Shown in pieces: positions 21,440-35,048 of a DNA stretch of 64,000 bases. Position 1 is the stretch's first letter. Every line of letters starts with the position of its first letter. The stretch comes from Caenorhabditis remanei. Lineage: Eukaryota; Nematoda; Chromadorea; Rhabditida; Rhabditidae. The notes beneath the pieces were generated by a model. That model worked only from the letters and a program-made list of their open reading frames with translations, did not search any database and was not told where the DNA came from. Location: the NCBI RefSeq assembly GCF_010183535.1, contig NC_071332.1, forward strand, positions 17,422,001-17,486,000, read 5' to 3'. The position numbers and the translations under genes were made by a program.

Positions 21440-23465
21440 GCCAAAAAACAGCAAAACAACGGAATTTGGACGGGGGACTAACTTTTTCAAAATTTGGATT
21501 TCTAGGCCACCACTTTATTCTTTGATATTATACTCTTTTCTAAGTTATTTTCACGCTGAATTCAAATCTAAAAGACAAAAAATTTGAATTTCGAATTTTG
21601 ACGACAATTATCCGTTTCAGACCCGTACCAACACTAAAATTCTGTTGCTTAACAGGATCCGGTTAGCAAATTAAAATTTTTGCACTACTCAAGTTTACGA
21701 GCCGCTTGCTCGACCACGCTCGAACTCATAAAGTTTTAGTACCTTCGAAATTTTCTCTCTCTCTCTTTATTTCTTCTAAGACTACAAATTTTTATGTTTT
21801 ATGTCCGCAGCAGTACAACTTCTCAGGGGTTTGGGTTCTTAATCGGTGGCCTAGTTTTCCAAGATTTGGGTTCTTAGGTCATGGAGCTTAGAAAGTATCG
21901 AAAATAGTGAAAAATCGGCGAAAAACAGCAAAAAAACGTTTTTTGACAGGGGGACTAACTTTTTCAAAATTTGGATTTCTAGGCCACAAACTTATTTTTC
22001 GATATTACACTAATTTCAAAGCTCTTTTCACGCTGAATCCGAATTTTTCAGCCTCCTCACCTAATTTTGTGAGTTTAGGCCAGTTTTTTTCCAAGATTTG
22101 GGTTCTTAGGTCTCCTCGTTTATTTTTTTCAAAAAAAGGGTGTCTCATCACATCTCATCAACATGTCCCCATAAACACATTTCTCATTTTCTTAATTTTT
22201 CTGCCGCACAGTGGGTGATGTCCTTTGAACATCTGCCATCTGCACACACGTACACTCATCTCCCATTCGATTCCCTTTTTGAAATCGGAAATTCCGCCTC
22301 GTCTTCTTTTTTTTCCCATCAATTTGATCTCATTTTATGATTTCATCTCTACTCGGTTTTCTGTTTGGTGGGAAGGTGGTGCCGACAAAAGATTTATGAT
22401 GGCCTAGAATTTCGAGATTTGGTTAAACTAGTCCGCCCGAGTTTTTCGATCAAAAAATCGGCTCGAAAAACAGTGAAAAATTCTGAGGGACTAACTTTCC
22501 AATTTTTGGATTCCTAGGTCATTTGTGAACTCAAGCCGTTACAGTAGTTTGATTTGGTGGTTTAGAAATCCAAAAATGCAAAAACTAGCCTTTTTCTCAA
22601 AAATTCGATTTGAACGGAGTATTTCGAGGGACTGGTGTTCCAAATTTTGGATTTCTAGGCCACACGTTGCCGATTTTAAAATTTTTTCAAAAGATTTGAA
22701 TTCAAATCGAAAAAATCGAAAAATAAGTTAGTGGCCTAGAAATCCTAATTTTGAAAAAGTTACTCCCTCTTTTATCACATAATTAGGCCAGGAGCCTGAA
22801 AAATTTGGATTCAGCGTGAAAACAGCTTCGAAATGAGTATAAAATCAAGAAAAAAGTTGATGGCCTAGAAATCCAAATTTTGAAAAAGTTAGCCCCCCGT
22901 CCAAATTCCGTTATTTTGCTGTTTCTCAGCGATTTTTCACTATTTTCGATACTTTTGAATCGTTTATACTCCGTATCATCATCTAACCTCGGTAACCTAA
23001 AAACCCAAATTATGGAAAACTAGTCCCCCGTTGTTTTTGCTGTTTTTTGGGCGATTGGCACAATCGAAAACATGAAAAACATTTTGGTGGCCTAGAAACC
23101 CGAAAACTAGAAAAAATCGTCGAAAAACAGCAAAACAACGAATTTTGGACGGGGGACTAACTTTTTCAAAATTTGGATTTCTAGGCCACCAACTAATTTT
23201 TTTGATATTATACTCATTTCGAAGCGTTTTTCACACTGAATCCAAATTTTTCAGTCTCCTGGCTTAATTTTGTGATTTTAGGCCAGATTTTGACGAGGGA
23301 CTAATTTTTTCAAAATTTGGATTTCTAGGCCCTCAACTAATTTTTCGATATTGTACTCATTTCGAAGTTGTTTTCACGCTGAATCCAAATTTTTCAGTCT
23401 CTTGGCGTAATTTTGTGATTTTAGGCCAGTTTTGGACGTTTTGTACCGTGTTCGAAACTAGGCCA
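21440..23465. repeat. Cluster of dispersed repeats with 'TTTGGATTTCTAGGCCA' core
   Basis: At least eight copies, in both orientations, of a module: GGGGGACTAACTTTTTCAAAA, then TTTGGATTTCTAGGCCAC, TTTTCGATATT and TTCACGCTGAATCCAAAT. Forward copies lie near 21475, 21955, 23150, 23300 and 23330. Inverted copies lie near 22730, 22800-22900 and 22990. The cluster fills about 2 kb and has no gene. Confidence 0.8.
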
Positions 23466-26400
23466 TTTTCATTTTTTTTCCAAATTTTGCCTATCAGCTG
23501 AAAAACGACCTGTACGCACTCCCTCCTATCCTTAGAATTTTGGCCATCCCACTCTTCTTAGAACAGAAATTCCCATTGGAATATCTCATTGTTATATAAG
23601 AAGGTGTCATGAAAGGCATCTGCTTATCCTAATTGTTTACCCGGAGTCAAGGCGGTGGGGGCTACCCAACAAACAACGAAATCCCCCTGGGGGACACCCC
23701 CCCCCCCTAAACATTACATTTTAATTGGATTTTTGGATTCCCCCCTTAGTTAATCTATAAATTGATCATAATCCTATTTATTTGGGCGGTAGCAGGGATA
23801 AATTTTAAACCGGATACCAACAAAAAAGGTTTTTTTGATATGGATACCGCAGGAAACTGTTGGTGGTGTCGGGTTTCACATCGAACCTTCTTGCTTTTTG
23901 ATGTTACGTCATCAGGTGTCGGCTCACGGGCGGTCTCTTCCCAAACGGGCGGTTCGGAGGGACCACCCGCAGTGTGCGCAGTCCTTTGCGCAACTGTTAC
24001 GTAAACCCGCCCGCACATCATCATCGTCCCCTAGTGTCATGTTTTTAGAAGTAGGGGGGATGGGTCAATTGCTCTTTGTGGGTGTGTGAATGGTGTCGGA
24101 CGGGTGGTGTTTGTTTTTGATTTATTATCTGTCGTCGTCGTGGTGGTGGTGGGATGGGTGTTCCGGTAGTATTTTTTGTAATTTTTCACCTTATGGACTA
24201 GTTTTCACTTTTTTGGATTTCTAAGCCACCAACAAAACGGCTTATGGTAGTTATTGAGTTCACAAATGGTCTAGGAATTCGAAAATTGGATAGTTAGTCC
24301 CTCAGAATTTTTCACTGTTTTTCGATTGCTAATGATTCGATTCGGTATCTGGTATACTAGTTTTACTTTTTTGAAATTTTCTGAAGTCCTCAAAATCTTT
24401 GTTTTCCCTCTTCTTCTTTTTTTTTTCGAAAATTGCCTTTTTTCCCTTCATAATTTTGAGTTTGAAAAATGTGGACATCCTGATAAACAAACAGACAGGT
24501 AGACATTTGACAAATCAGTCCCAGCTCTGCATATGTTGAAAAATTATCTTTTCGGACATCAGGATAATTGGACAAACACACGGACTGACATTTTTTTTTT
24601 TGGACATTTGAACAGGTATTTTGACAGACTGACAGACCAATTCTTCGGTAAAATTGAAGTTTTTGCTGAATTTTTGACATTTTTATTGAAAATTTTAGCA
24701 TTTGAGCTATTTGTTTTTAAAAAAGTACTTAACTTGTTTTAAGTTTTTGAAGCAATTTTTAAATGCAAAATTTGAAAAAAAAAACCTTTTAAAAATCACC
24801 TAACAACTAATTTTTCCATTTTTGTCTCTATGAATTTTCGACACTTTGCAACAATACTGAAAATTAACTTTTTTGGAATAATTTTTAAAAATTTATGTAG
24901 ATCAAACCTAGTGCTTCATTTTTCTTATTGATCACTTTTTTGTACGACCTCTCCCCAGACAGTCATGGCGCGTTGAATTTGGGAGGAGGTTGGCTACTTT
25001 ACTTTGCTCGGTCCATATCTCACTAACGAAGACTTCTACAAAAAAGTAATCAACTACAAAAATGTAGCCCTTGTTTTGTTTGGTATGCTGACAAAATTTG
25101 GTAGTCGTAGGACAAAAAGTGACGGAGTGGCGCCCGATGGAAAAGAGAAAGAGAGTTGGAGGGGGATAGGGCGCAGACGGCTAGACACTCTCGCTGTCTG
25201 CGCACTCTCCCACTCTCAAAGTTGGTCGATTCTTAATGAAATTTGGCTATCGGATTTTTCTTGTCTGTCTGTTACAATTCTGTCCAGATGTCCGTCTGTC
25301 CCATCAGATCTACCCATATTGTGTCAAATCAAATCAAACTCCTAAATTCCATTCACTATCCGTCAATCATCAACCCCATTACAATCGTTTTTTGCACAGA
25401 CACATACACTCTACGTACCCTTCTTCTTCCCCCACTACCCATCACTTGGTCATTAGTGAGTTCGGAGCAAAAGTGTGCTCTCTAGTGAGCAGAAACACTC
25501 TTCGTTTTCTTTTTTGTCATTTTTCCATCATTATCATCATCATCTTCATTATTTTGTGTACATACATACAACCTATACAACACTTTCTTCATGATTTCTT
25601 CTTTTTTCTTCAAAAATTTTTTTCTTTTTTCCGAGGGACCCGGGTGTCAGTTGTTGCCTCGGCGTTTCTTACAATTTCTGAGAGGGAGAAACAAAAATTG
25701 AAACGATGTGCCGACAGAGAGCTTGATTATTTCCGTTTTGTCACCAGAAATTTCCCGGATTTTTAGTGGTTTTTGAGACTGCTAAAGATATTTTTGGGCA
25801 GTGACTACTACACTAACTAAACCAGTACATAGTCCTTATAACCAAATCTCGTTTTTTTAAAATTTTTAAGAGTTTTTAAGGTAAAAATGACTCTTTCAGT
25901 TGATTTTTATGTCAAAAATCGCAAAATTTCACTATTTTCACCCTAAAAAGCACATTTTTCAACTTTTTAATTCGAAGGACGAATTTTGAGATAAGGTTAG
26001 TGATTTACGTCGTAAATCTACACTAATGAAATTTTGACTGTAATTAACAGATTATTAGTGCACCTCGTACCCGAATACTTCAAAACCGGGACGTTTTATA
26101 ACCAGTACGTTTTGAAACCGCGAAAAAATAGGTCGGGCATTTTAAAACTGAAAGTAGTGAAATTTTCAAAAAAAAAATGCAAAAAAATCCTTGAAAACGC
26201 GCCAGAAATTCGCTCAAAGACAATTCTAGTGAATTTTTATATGAAACTTAAGTTTCCATGTCATATGTAACCTGTAGAAGTTTTTGGTTAGAAAGCGCTT
26301 AAGGTGCCCCAGAGAATCTTTTCAATAAATACTAAAACGTGCCGTAGGCGCGCCAGACTCTCGGCAGCAATAACTTTTTTCAATATTTTTTCCCCAAAAA

Positions 26401-27880
26401 TCGGAATTTTTTCTTATTCTGGCGAATACAAAACACAACACAAAAAACAACAAATTCCATTTTGAGCCAGTAGTAGTATAATTGAAGAAGAGCCCTCCTC
26501 CTTCTCGACTCTGCTCCAAATAGCTTATTTTTCCATTTCACTTTTTTTTCTCTTCAGTTATTTACCTCTTCTTCCTTTTTCCTATATGAGCAGTCCATCT
26601 CTTTTCCCGTTTTTTTTCCGATTTTTTAGTGGTCACTCTTGGTTTCTTTTTCCCACACCTACTTATTTGCCGAAAAAAGTTTTTTTTGTTTATTTAGGTC
26701 GGTCGCTAAAAAGTTTTTTTTTCAAAGAAGTTAGTATAACTTATCATCTGAAAATCTATGAGAGGAAGGACACCATTAAGACGGCCTTGGTCAGTAAGAA
26801 AATCGGGGGGAAAAAAGAAAAAAGTAGCGAAGATCTAATTGGAAATGGTGAAATGGTAGTGACATCCGTTTTCGACTACTTATTAGTTTTCGGTTTTTAC
26901 GGATTTGGAGACATTGATTTCTTTAAATTAGAATCCGGGCCGTTTGGAAAAAAAAAACCAATAAATTTCAACAAAAATTTTAAAATTTTAATTTTCTCCC
27001 CGAGTTGCGTTGCGTGTGCGTTGCGGTTTTTAATGAAAGACACGACAAATAAACGTAAAATTTTAATTTGACACCGTGCCAACAGTTGTGCGACGAAGCG
27101 TGTTCACGGAGCGGTTTTGAAACGGTACGGTTTTGAATTGTCTAGTTTCAGAATGTCTCGGTTTTGAAAATATCGGTTTTAAAACGACCTAAAGCAGCTC
27201 TAAAACCGGATTTGGCAAACTTTTTTTTTCCAAAAAACCCAATTTTTACCAACTTTTCAGAATTTTAGAATTTTCTTTCAAGATTTTCGCATATTTTCCG
27301 TGTTTCATTCTGCCTAATTCCGGTTTATGCCTAGTAATTAAAGCTCCGCCTTTTTTTAAAATTTTGATATATGAGAACTGTTTTCAAGTAATTCGGATCT
27401 CTGAAATTCGAAAAAATTTAACTTTTCCAACTCATGCCAAAATTCCTGAAATTTCTGGCTTAAAAACTATATATTTTTGAAATTCCTGAATCCCAAAACT
27501 TTACAATCGTAACATAAAACGCCGCTTCCAAGATTCCTCCTCACAAAAAAAATCACTTTGTATTCATGTGTCCCCTCCTTGACTCACTTAATCTTGTCAA
27601 CATTTTCTTCTCTTTTTCATGGTCCCGACCACCAAGAGAGAGGAAGAGGAAAGCAGATAATTATGTGCTCTCCCCAGTCATGAGCTAGTTGGTGACTGGT
27701 CCCGGAACCCTCACATAAATCCAGGAGGGGGGACTCAAGCTGTTTCCATTAGTGTTCGTCTCTTTGGGCCATTCAGGTGTTGAAGGTGGTCTCGAAGTTC
27801 TCGGGGGGAATATTATAAATATTCGATTGAGATGTGTTGCATTTTTAATTTTTATCGGGTTGGAACTGCATTCTAATGAG
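23466..27880. other. Gene-poor stretch with repeats
   Basis: Includes a direct copy of the palindrome-family repeat at 25010-25225. A GATTTACGTCGTAAATC-type motif lies near 26003 and is related to 45350 and 46420. Blocks rich in TTTTGAAAC/GTTTTAAAAC at about 26080-26160 and 27110-27200 bracket an AT-rich kilobase. ORFs here are low complexity or lack support. Confidence 0.45.
25010..25225 (+). repeat. Palindrome-family repeat, copy B
   Basis: Direct copy of 12600-12830: AATCAACTACAAAAATGTAG, CCCTTGTTTTGTTTGGTA, TAGGACAAAAAGTGACGGAG and the apex GCAGACGGCTAGACACTCTC followed by GCTGTCTGC. Confidence 0.7.
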
Positions 27881-27889
27881 TTATGTCGA

Positions 27890-28440
27890 ATTTTTGAACT
27901 TGTACGCAAATTGTCGTCAGATATGGTGTATTACAGAAGCACACATATATATATGTACCTACCTTACGACAAATTGCGTACCTATTAAAACATTTTGCTT
28001 AGATCTTAGTGAACCTTAGTGCCTCAGATCATACGACAACTTGCGTACAGATTTTAAATTTTTGAACTGGATCTTAGTAACCCTTGAATTTTTAAATACA
28101 TCATATCTTACGATCAACTGCGTACCAATTCAAAATTTTCAATAAAACCCTTAATATCATATGTACTCCTGTAATACATCATACTTTTCGAAAACTTGCG
28201 TACCAATTCAAAAATATTGCTCTGGATCTTGGTAGCTCTTGAAATTATTTATATATCAGATCTTACGACAACTTGCGTATCGATACAAACTTTTTACTTA
28301 GATTTTAGTGATCCTTAGTGAACCTCAGTAAACTGTAATACCTCAGATCTTACGATAAATTGCGTATCAATTCAAAGTTGTTGAACTGCATAAACTTTTT
28401 TGTGTATCATATCTTACGAGAAATTGCGTATGAGTAAGTC
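27890..28440 (+). repeat. Degenerate ~60-85-base array with TTACGACAACTTGCGTA core
   Basis: Seven forward cores at about 27964, 28031, 28106, 28191, 28262, 28350 and 28415 read TTACGA[CTG]AA[CA]TTGCGTA with variation. One inverted core (TACGCAAATTGTCGT) lies at about 27902. Spacing is irregular (65-90 bases) and the spacers share pieces such as CAGATC and CCAATTCAAA. Confidence 0.85.
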
Positions 28441-31400
28441 TAATCAAAAACATTTTTTACACCTTCTTTCCCGTTAACTATGTGTTAAGAAGAACACTTT
28501 TCAGGGCCCACCGTCATAAATCAGTCTCCTAGAAGAACAAGTTTGGAGATGATGGGAATATACATATGTACAATCTTCCCCCTCTCAAACCATAGACAAA
28601 ACTAATCCGTTTTGTTCTTTTTGTCATGATCTACGTCGTCGTTTTCGTATCCCTCCGATAGAGGTGACACTAATAATAATAGTATAATTGTGACACAAAA
28701 GTGGCTGTGAAAATGAAAATTTTTGAAATAGGCTTAGCTAGAGGATTACTTTTAGACACCACTAGACATATTTTTATTTTTTATTTTTTGGTCGCTGCCA
28801 TTGCAATCTCGCTCTACTGACAATCTTGCATACATAGCGAATTCGAAGTGAGAATCTATTAGGGACCCCCTGACCACCACTTTATGCTTGTCGCACCCTA
28901 TCATTAACTTCTCGAGGGGGGAGGAGAGGGTGTCCGAATTGCGGAAGCGTGTAGGGGTTCGGTTTCAATGTGTTCAATGTGACAACTTTCATTTGGCCTA
29001 CATGGGTAGCAAATTTTTTTTTGAAGAGTCCGGTGGAGCGTGCTTGTTAACAGTTTGCAAGGATGCTACATATTGAATATTTTTGCTTAGTTGAGCCTTT
29101 TTTTTTTCGAAAATTGACATGTCCAAGAACCGTTTTTAAGTCATTCGGATGCCCGAAATTGGGAAATCATACCAAAATTCTAGAAAATTTCATATTTTCG
29201 GCCTAAAAATATATATTTTCGAAAATTTTTATTCTGAACCCAATTTTACATGACTAAAAAGTTAAAAACATGAAAATTTCGAATATGTTTTCAAATTTTT
29301 TGTAGGTCAAATACGGAATGAGATACAATGTTTTGAAGTTCCAGAACTTTGAACCATTTTGTTTGAAGTTATGTATCTCGTTCAGTTTTTGTTCTTCTCA
29401 AATTCTGAAGATTGATTCAGAATCGTCACGTCTTCAGCTTTCAAGAGGTGTAAATTTCAAAAAATTAAATTTGATGCAGATTTGCTCTACCGCGCAGTTT
29501 TTAGCGTGAACCTTGTAAACCATACGCTTAGGTAAAACGTCTTGTATCTCCGCCAGTTTTAGACGTGCACAAATTCTGAAAACAGATCCAGAATCCTCAC
29601 GTCTTCAGCTTTCAAGACGTATAATTTTTATTGTCTTGGTTTGAAACTCAACGAGATACTGCAGTTAAAAAAAATGTTAAGAAAATTTTTTTTTACCTTT
29701 CTGAAAACCTTGGAACACTCTCAGTTTCAGTCCTACAAAAATTTTTTAACTGATTCAGAATGTTCACGTCTTCAGCTTTCTCCTCATACAGTTTTTGTCA
29801 GTGTACTTCTTCCCTGTGTCAGCTATACCTTCCAGCCCACAATTTTTCCGATTTCAAAAACGTTTGCAAGAAAAGGTGTCAAAACTTTCGATACAAAAAC
29901 ATACAAAAACGCAATAAAACCTTTCCCCTTCCTGACAACTTTTATCGCCTCTCCGTGCAGCTACTGCTGCTGTCATGGAGGCCCATCCTTTTTATTCCGT
30001 CCATTAAATTTCCACTTTGTTTGGGTTGATTTGTGTGTGGAAAGGTGTTCATTCGTTCCCCCCTTTTCTTTTCACCACTATCGTCGCCCCATTCTCACGC
30101 CCAAGCCTCATCAATTTCTCTCTCTTCTTTACGTTTTCTTCCCCTCTCCCACTATCTCCTGAATCCGTGTGATGTTTTCATTGCGTCTTCTTTTTTTCGA
30201 GGGTATCGAAGAATTCAATCTGGTGGGATACACAAGATAAGAGCGGTGGAACATCTGAGGAATTTGTGAACTTTTTTTTGAAATGGAAACATTGAGAAGG
30301 GAATGAGGAAGTTATTGTTGGGTGTGGCTCTCTGAAATACCGTCTTATCTGAGTGGCGAAAGGAGCGCGCATGCATCAATTATATATTTTTTTGAAATTT
30401 ACAAGCCTTGAAAGCTGAAAACGTGAAGAATCAGAATCCGTTTTCAAAATTTTTGTAGGTTGAAAACTGACTGAGCTACACAAGTTTTTGTAAGTGTGTC
30501 AATATTCGTGCATTATCCCGCGCAGTACTGTAGTCCCAATTTTAAGAGACTTCGAAGCGGTGTATCTCAGTCGATATTCGACCTACAAAAAATTTGAAAA
30601 TAGATTTGAAAGCGCCATGTTTTTAGCTTTCAGAATTTGTTTTTTGAATTTGTGTAAATCCAAAATTGGCCGAGATACATAACTTCAAACAGAATGGTCC
30701 AAAGTTCTCAAACGACAAAACGTTGTATCTCGGTCTGTTTTTGACCTACACGAGTTTTGAATACAGATTCAGAACCCTCATGTCTTCACCTTTCTAAGCA
30801 TATAAATGTCTGTACGGTCACAAAACCGAGACATTTTGAAACTGGACGTTCTAAAACCGCAGCGGTGAGGTGTAATGTTAGGTCAAAGCGCGCTTGCTCA
30901 CCAGTCATTTTTTAAACTCAAATTTTAAGGTCTGACAAGATTATTTATGTTTCTAAAAAGCTAAAAACATGACAATTCCGAATCTTTTTTCAAATTTCAT
31001 GTAGGTCGAAAACTGACTGAGACACACCGCTTCAAAGTTCGGAGTATCACGATTTCAGAAGCTAGGGCACTATTCCGGTCAGTTTCTGATTTACACAAAT
31101 TTTGAAAACAGATTCTGAATTCTCACGTCTTCTTTTTTCTTCACAGTCCCCACTTTTCCGTACCGACCTATCGATTCCATATCCCTCTCAGCGTAACCCT
31201 TGACTCCTCTCTAATCCCTCTTTGCCACGTCATCATCTGTCGGCTCTCGACTTCTCCAAGTACAGTACTCAAATCGTCTCTTCCATCCGAATCCTATTAT
31301 TTTGCAACATCTCCTCACACCCGTTCACCCGACATACTTACCGTATTAGTTGAATGCACACACACACACTGTGAGGGACACCTTGTAATTACACTCCCGA

Positions 31401-34400
31401 CACCTCCCAGACCGCCCGTCAATTAGTACTGTACGGTTCCTTAAGCAAGTAGTCTTCCCAAAGATGGGTAAATGAGAAAGTAAATTAGATGTCAGTTAGT
31501 TGTCAACCGGAGCGAAAGAGATCTGAAAGATGAAAGGGGGGACGGCTGTGAGCTATTAATCATGGGAAGATTCTTGAAGAGAGATGTAATGTTTGTTTTT
31601 GCAGTTTTTGACCACCTGTCGTATGTATGTTTTCTATTTCTTGAGGAAAAGGAGAGGATGTTTCTAGTTTCCACTAGGTTTTCTATTTTTTAGTAGTAGT
31701 GGTTGAGACTATGAAGAGGGTCAATTTTCGGGAGCTTGTTGAATTTCATATATTCTTTGTGAGACCAAATAGACCAAATCTTGAGGTAGTTTTGCAGTTG
31801 ACACTATTTTTGTGCGGATGTTTTTTGGAAAGTTATGGGGTGTTGAAGTCAGGGCAAATGTGAAAAAAGTTACAATGACCAAAAATTAGAAGGATATTTT
31901 CTGGGCGTTGTAATTCTTCAGTCTTGGCTCTAGTAAAAAGTTGTCAATTACAAAAGTGAAGGTTTTGATTTTATATACAAGAAAACATAAATTTTTAAAA
32001 ACTTGTAATTTTCCGCATCGTAAAAAAGAGTTACAGTGCTCAAAACGCTATTGAAAAAAAATTGTCAGTGTAAAAAAGAAAAGTTACAGTGACCAAAATT
32101 TGGAGCATGTTTTCTGGGTACTGTAATTCTTTATGCTTGGCTCTAATGAAAATGTTGTCAACTACAAAAATGAAGATCTAGGTTTGCACTTTTAAATCAG
32201 TTAAAATTTTTCAAATTGGTAGAAAATTGACGACGTGGCAAAGTATTAAAAGTGAACTAAAAAACCAATTTTTCTGAAATTTTGACAATGTAAAAAAGCT
32301 GTATAAATCCAAACTAAACTAATTAGTCTTTTTAAATTTGTATTTTTTCCCATTTCTTGCCTTTTTCTTGCCCAATTCAATTTTTCAGACTTCTAATTGT
32401 AAGTACCTAAATACTAAATTCTTTGAATTTTTAAAAATCCTACCTTTTCATTTTTCCTAAATCCCGCTTTCCAGTTCAGTCCCCCTTCCTAATATCCCAA
32501 TTCCTTTTTTTTCAAATGACACTTAACTAATCTCAAGGTAATGCCTATGCTTACATATTCAATGTTTTCACAATAACCATGTCTCGCTGCGTAACCCACA
32601 AAAAACCTTGAGAATATAACTTTCCCTCTTCGAAAGTTCTAATTCCTATTCCTACTACATATATCCAATTCTTAAGACACCCCAACTTGATACCTTTCCT
32701 TCTGTCTGTGCATATGTTTATTTATTTATACCCTTATACCTCCCCCCTTCCTTAAGCCTATATATGACAGGCCTTCCACACAAATAGTGAGGACTCCGAG
32801 AAGTACTACTACATTCCTGGTGATGGCCTAGGATTTTATAGGAGTGGCCTAACTTTTTCTTTTTTCTTAACCTGAGAAAATTCTAGGAGAGAGTGAGTGC
32901 ACACTGAGTATGTTTAATAATTTTTCGTTGCGGCACCGCAGGCACAGCTATGATGACTCGGGGGGACCCCTCCGAGATGAGCTCATTATTATTTTTGAGG
33001 GAAAAAGTGGAATTCTCTTCTCGAGAGAAGAGAAAGAGTTCAGTTTATTTTTATATGAATGGGAAAGTGTTTAGATTTTTATTTCGGGAGGGTTTAGTGG
33101 GGGTATGTGTGTGATCCTTGGGGTGTTTTAGGTGGTTTTGGGGTATTTTGGGGAAGTTTTAGGCGGGAAATTTGAGTTTTAGGTTGAAAGTTATTAAAAT
33201 TTCAAAAATTTCAAATAGAGATAATTCCGGGAGAAAAAAAGCAGCACATTTTCTTTGGTTTTTTAAAGCTTTGGGATTTTTTGTGATTTTGGAACACTTT
33301 TTGGCAAAAAATTTAAATGTTTTAATTAAACTAGTTATTTTGTAACTTCTATCCTGTTAACAGAGAAATTTTGAAAGAAAATTTTTTCAAAATTTTGGAA
33401 ATTTTGCGTACTAATTGTAAACCAAGCGTCATTTCACTTGTATAAACGTTTTTTGAATCAAAGTTTTAGAAATTTTTACATGACCAAAAAACTGAAAACG
33501 TGAGGATTCTGAATCAGTATTCAAAACTCGTGTAGGTCAAGAACTGACCGAGATACAGCGTTTGAGAACTTTTCACCATTTTGTTGGAAGTTATGTATCT
33601 CGGTCAGTTTTCAACCTACACAACTTCTGAATACAGATTCAGAATCCTCACGTTTTCATCTTTCGAGTCGTATAAGTTTCAAAAAAAGAAATTAAATTAA
33701 ACGCGCTCTACCGCACAGTTTTCTGTGAGGCTTTGCTGTGAATTCTGTAAATCATATCCTCAGGTAAAACGTCTTGTATTTCAGTCAATTTTCGACTTGC
33801 ACAAATTCTGTAGACAGATTCAAAATTCTCAAATTCCCAACTTTTCAATAGAGCGCACACCGGAACCAACGGGTCATCTGGTGTAAGCGGATTTTCTCAG
33901 AATTTTTTTTGCAATTTTGCAAAAATTCTCTAAGATCAATCATGTTTCCATATGACCTCTGTGTTTTCAGTTTAACTTTTCAACTTTTCAATCATCCCCC
34001 TGCAACTTCCTCCTGAATTCTTCCCCCTTTCCACTTTTCAACTCATTACCACCACCCAATCCATCATTCATTGCACAATCACCTAGTTGTCTTCATCCCC
34101 GTCCCCTTCTCATCCCCTCTCATGTCAATCCCGCCCTTCTTCTCCCCCCCCCTTTTCCCTTCTTCCTTCCCATCAGAAGACTCCGCCCACTCTTCTTTCT
34201 TTTCCGCGCGTACGTTTCCGCATCTCTCGTGTTGTTCTTGGAGGGGGGAGGTGGTTTCCCATGAAACAGAAAATCTCACTCTGCGTTCACTTTTTTGTTC
34301 CCGGGGAAAATATGTTTTATGGGAACAACGGGACACTTTCGATGTGTTGGGAATGTTGCATTTTTGTGAATTTGCAATATTTTGTCATTGTAACTTATTT

Positions 34401-35048
34401 GGTCGTTGTAACTTTTTTGTCATTGTAACTTTTTTGGTCATTGTAACTGTCTAATTCAGTTTTTGCATTTTTTACCCATTTCTATCCCAGAATTTGGCTA
34501 GGTCTTGCCCAAATCTTGCCCTTTTTGGTTTCTTGTCGAGTTGCTGCCCCGTTTGCCATATTTTGGTAATTTTGCCATTTTTGGTAATTTTGAAATTTTT
34601 TGCTCATTTTTCACAGTTTTGGCCTATTTCAATCGGTTTTTGGTAATTTTTCAAATTTTTTCGAGCATTTCTCTTTTTTTTTGGTTAGTTTCTGCTCTCC
34701 TTCCCTATATCTTGCCGGTTTTCACAATTTTCTTGACTATTTCTTGTTGTAATTCTCAGTAACCTATTTCTTATCCACACCCCTTTCCCTGCTCTTGCGG
34801 ATACTTGCCCATTTTCAAAAAAAAATCTCCGTTCCAAAAACTCCCCCAAAAAGTTTCCCATAACGTTTTCATGTCGCTTCTTCTCGTTTTTGTGTTTATG
34901 CGTTTATATTGGTCTCGACGACAAACTTTTTCGTCTCCCCACTTCAAACATACAACTTTTCCCCATGATTCGAGTGGGTTTTTTCCATTTTTTCCCAACT
35001 TTTTGAGTTTTTTTTCGTCCCGAAATTCAATTTTCCACATTTCCAGCC
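28441..35048. other. Upstream region of madd-2: repeats, no gene recognised
   Basis: Contains many copies of a module with TCACGTCTTCAGCTTTC and GGTCGAAAACTGACTGAG (29.3-31.1 kb and 33.48-33.84 kb), more TTGTCAACTACAAAAATG copies near 31940 and 32155, and pyrimidine-rich tracts. Three TTGGTCATTGTAAC-type units lie at about 34380-34450. The proximal 600 bases before 35049 are T-rich and end in the acceptor TTTCCAG immediately before the madd-2 start. The promoter is presumably here, but I cannot locate it. Confidence 0.5.

Noticed and set aside
25236..25766. 176-codon plus-strand ORF
   Set aside because: Low-complexity His/Phe/Ile-rich translation of pyrimidine-rich and repeat DNA.
26586..27071. 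161-codon plus-strand ORF
   Set aside because: Composition follows local AT-rich sequence, there is no recognisable domain, and no supporting splice or start context. Mentioned only as content of a possible element.
27890..28440. CRISPR-like array
   Set aside because: The genome is animal, the cores are degenerate and one is inverted, spacing varies, and no cas genes are present.
34071..34454. Overlapping ORFs upstream of madd-2
   Set aside because: Pro/Ser/Phe-rich translation of a pyrimidine tract followed by GTCATTGTAAC repeats. No conserved features.
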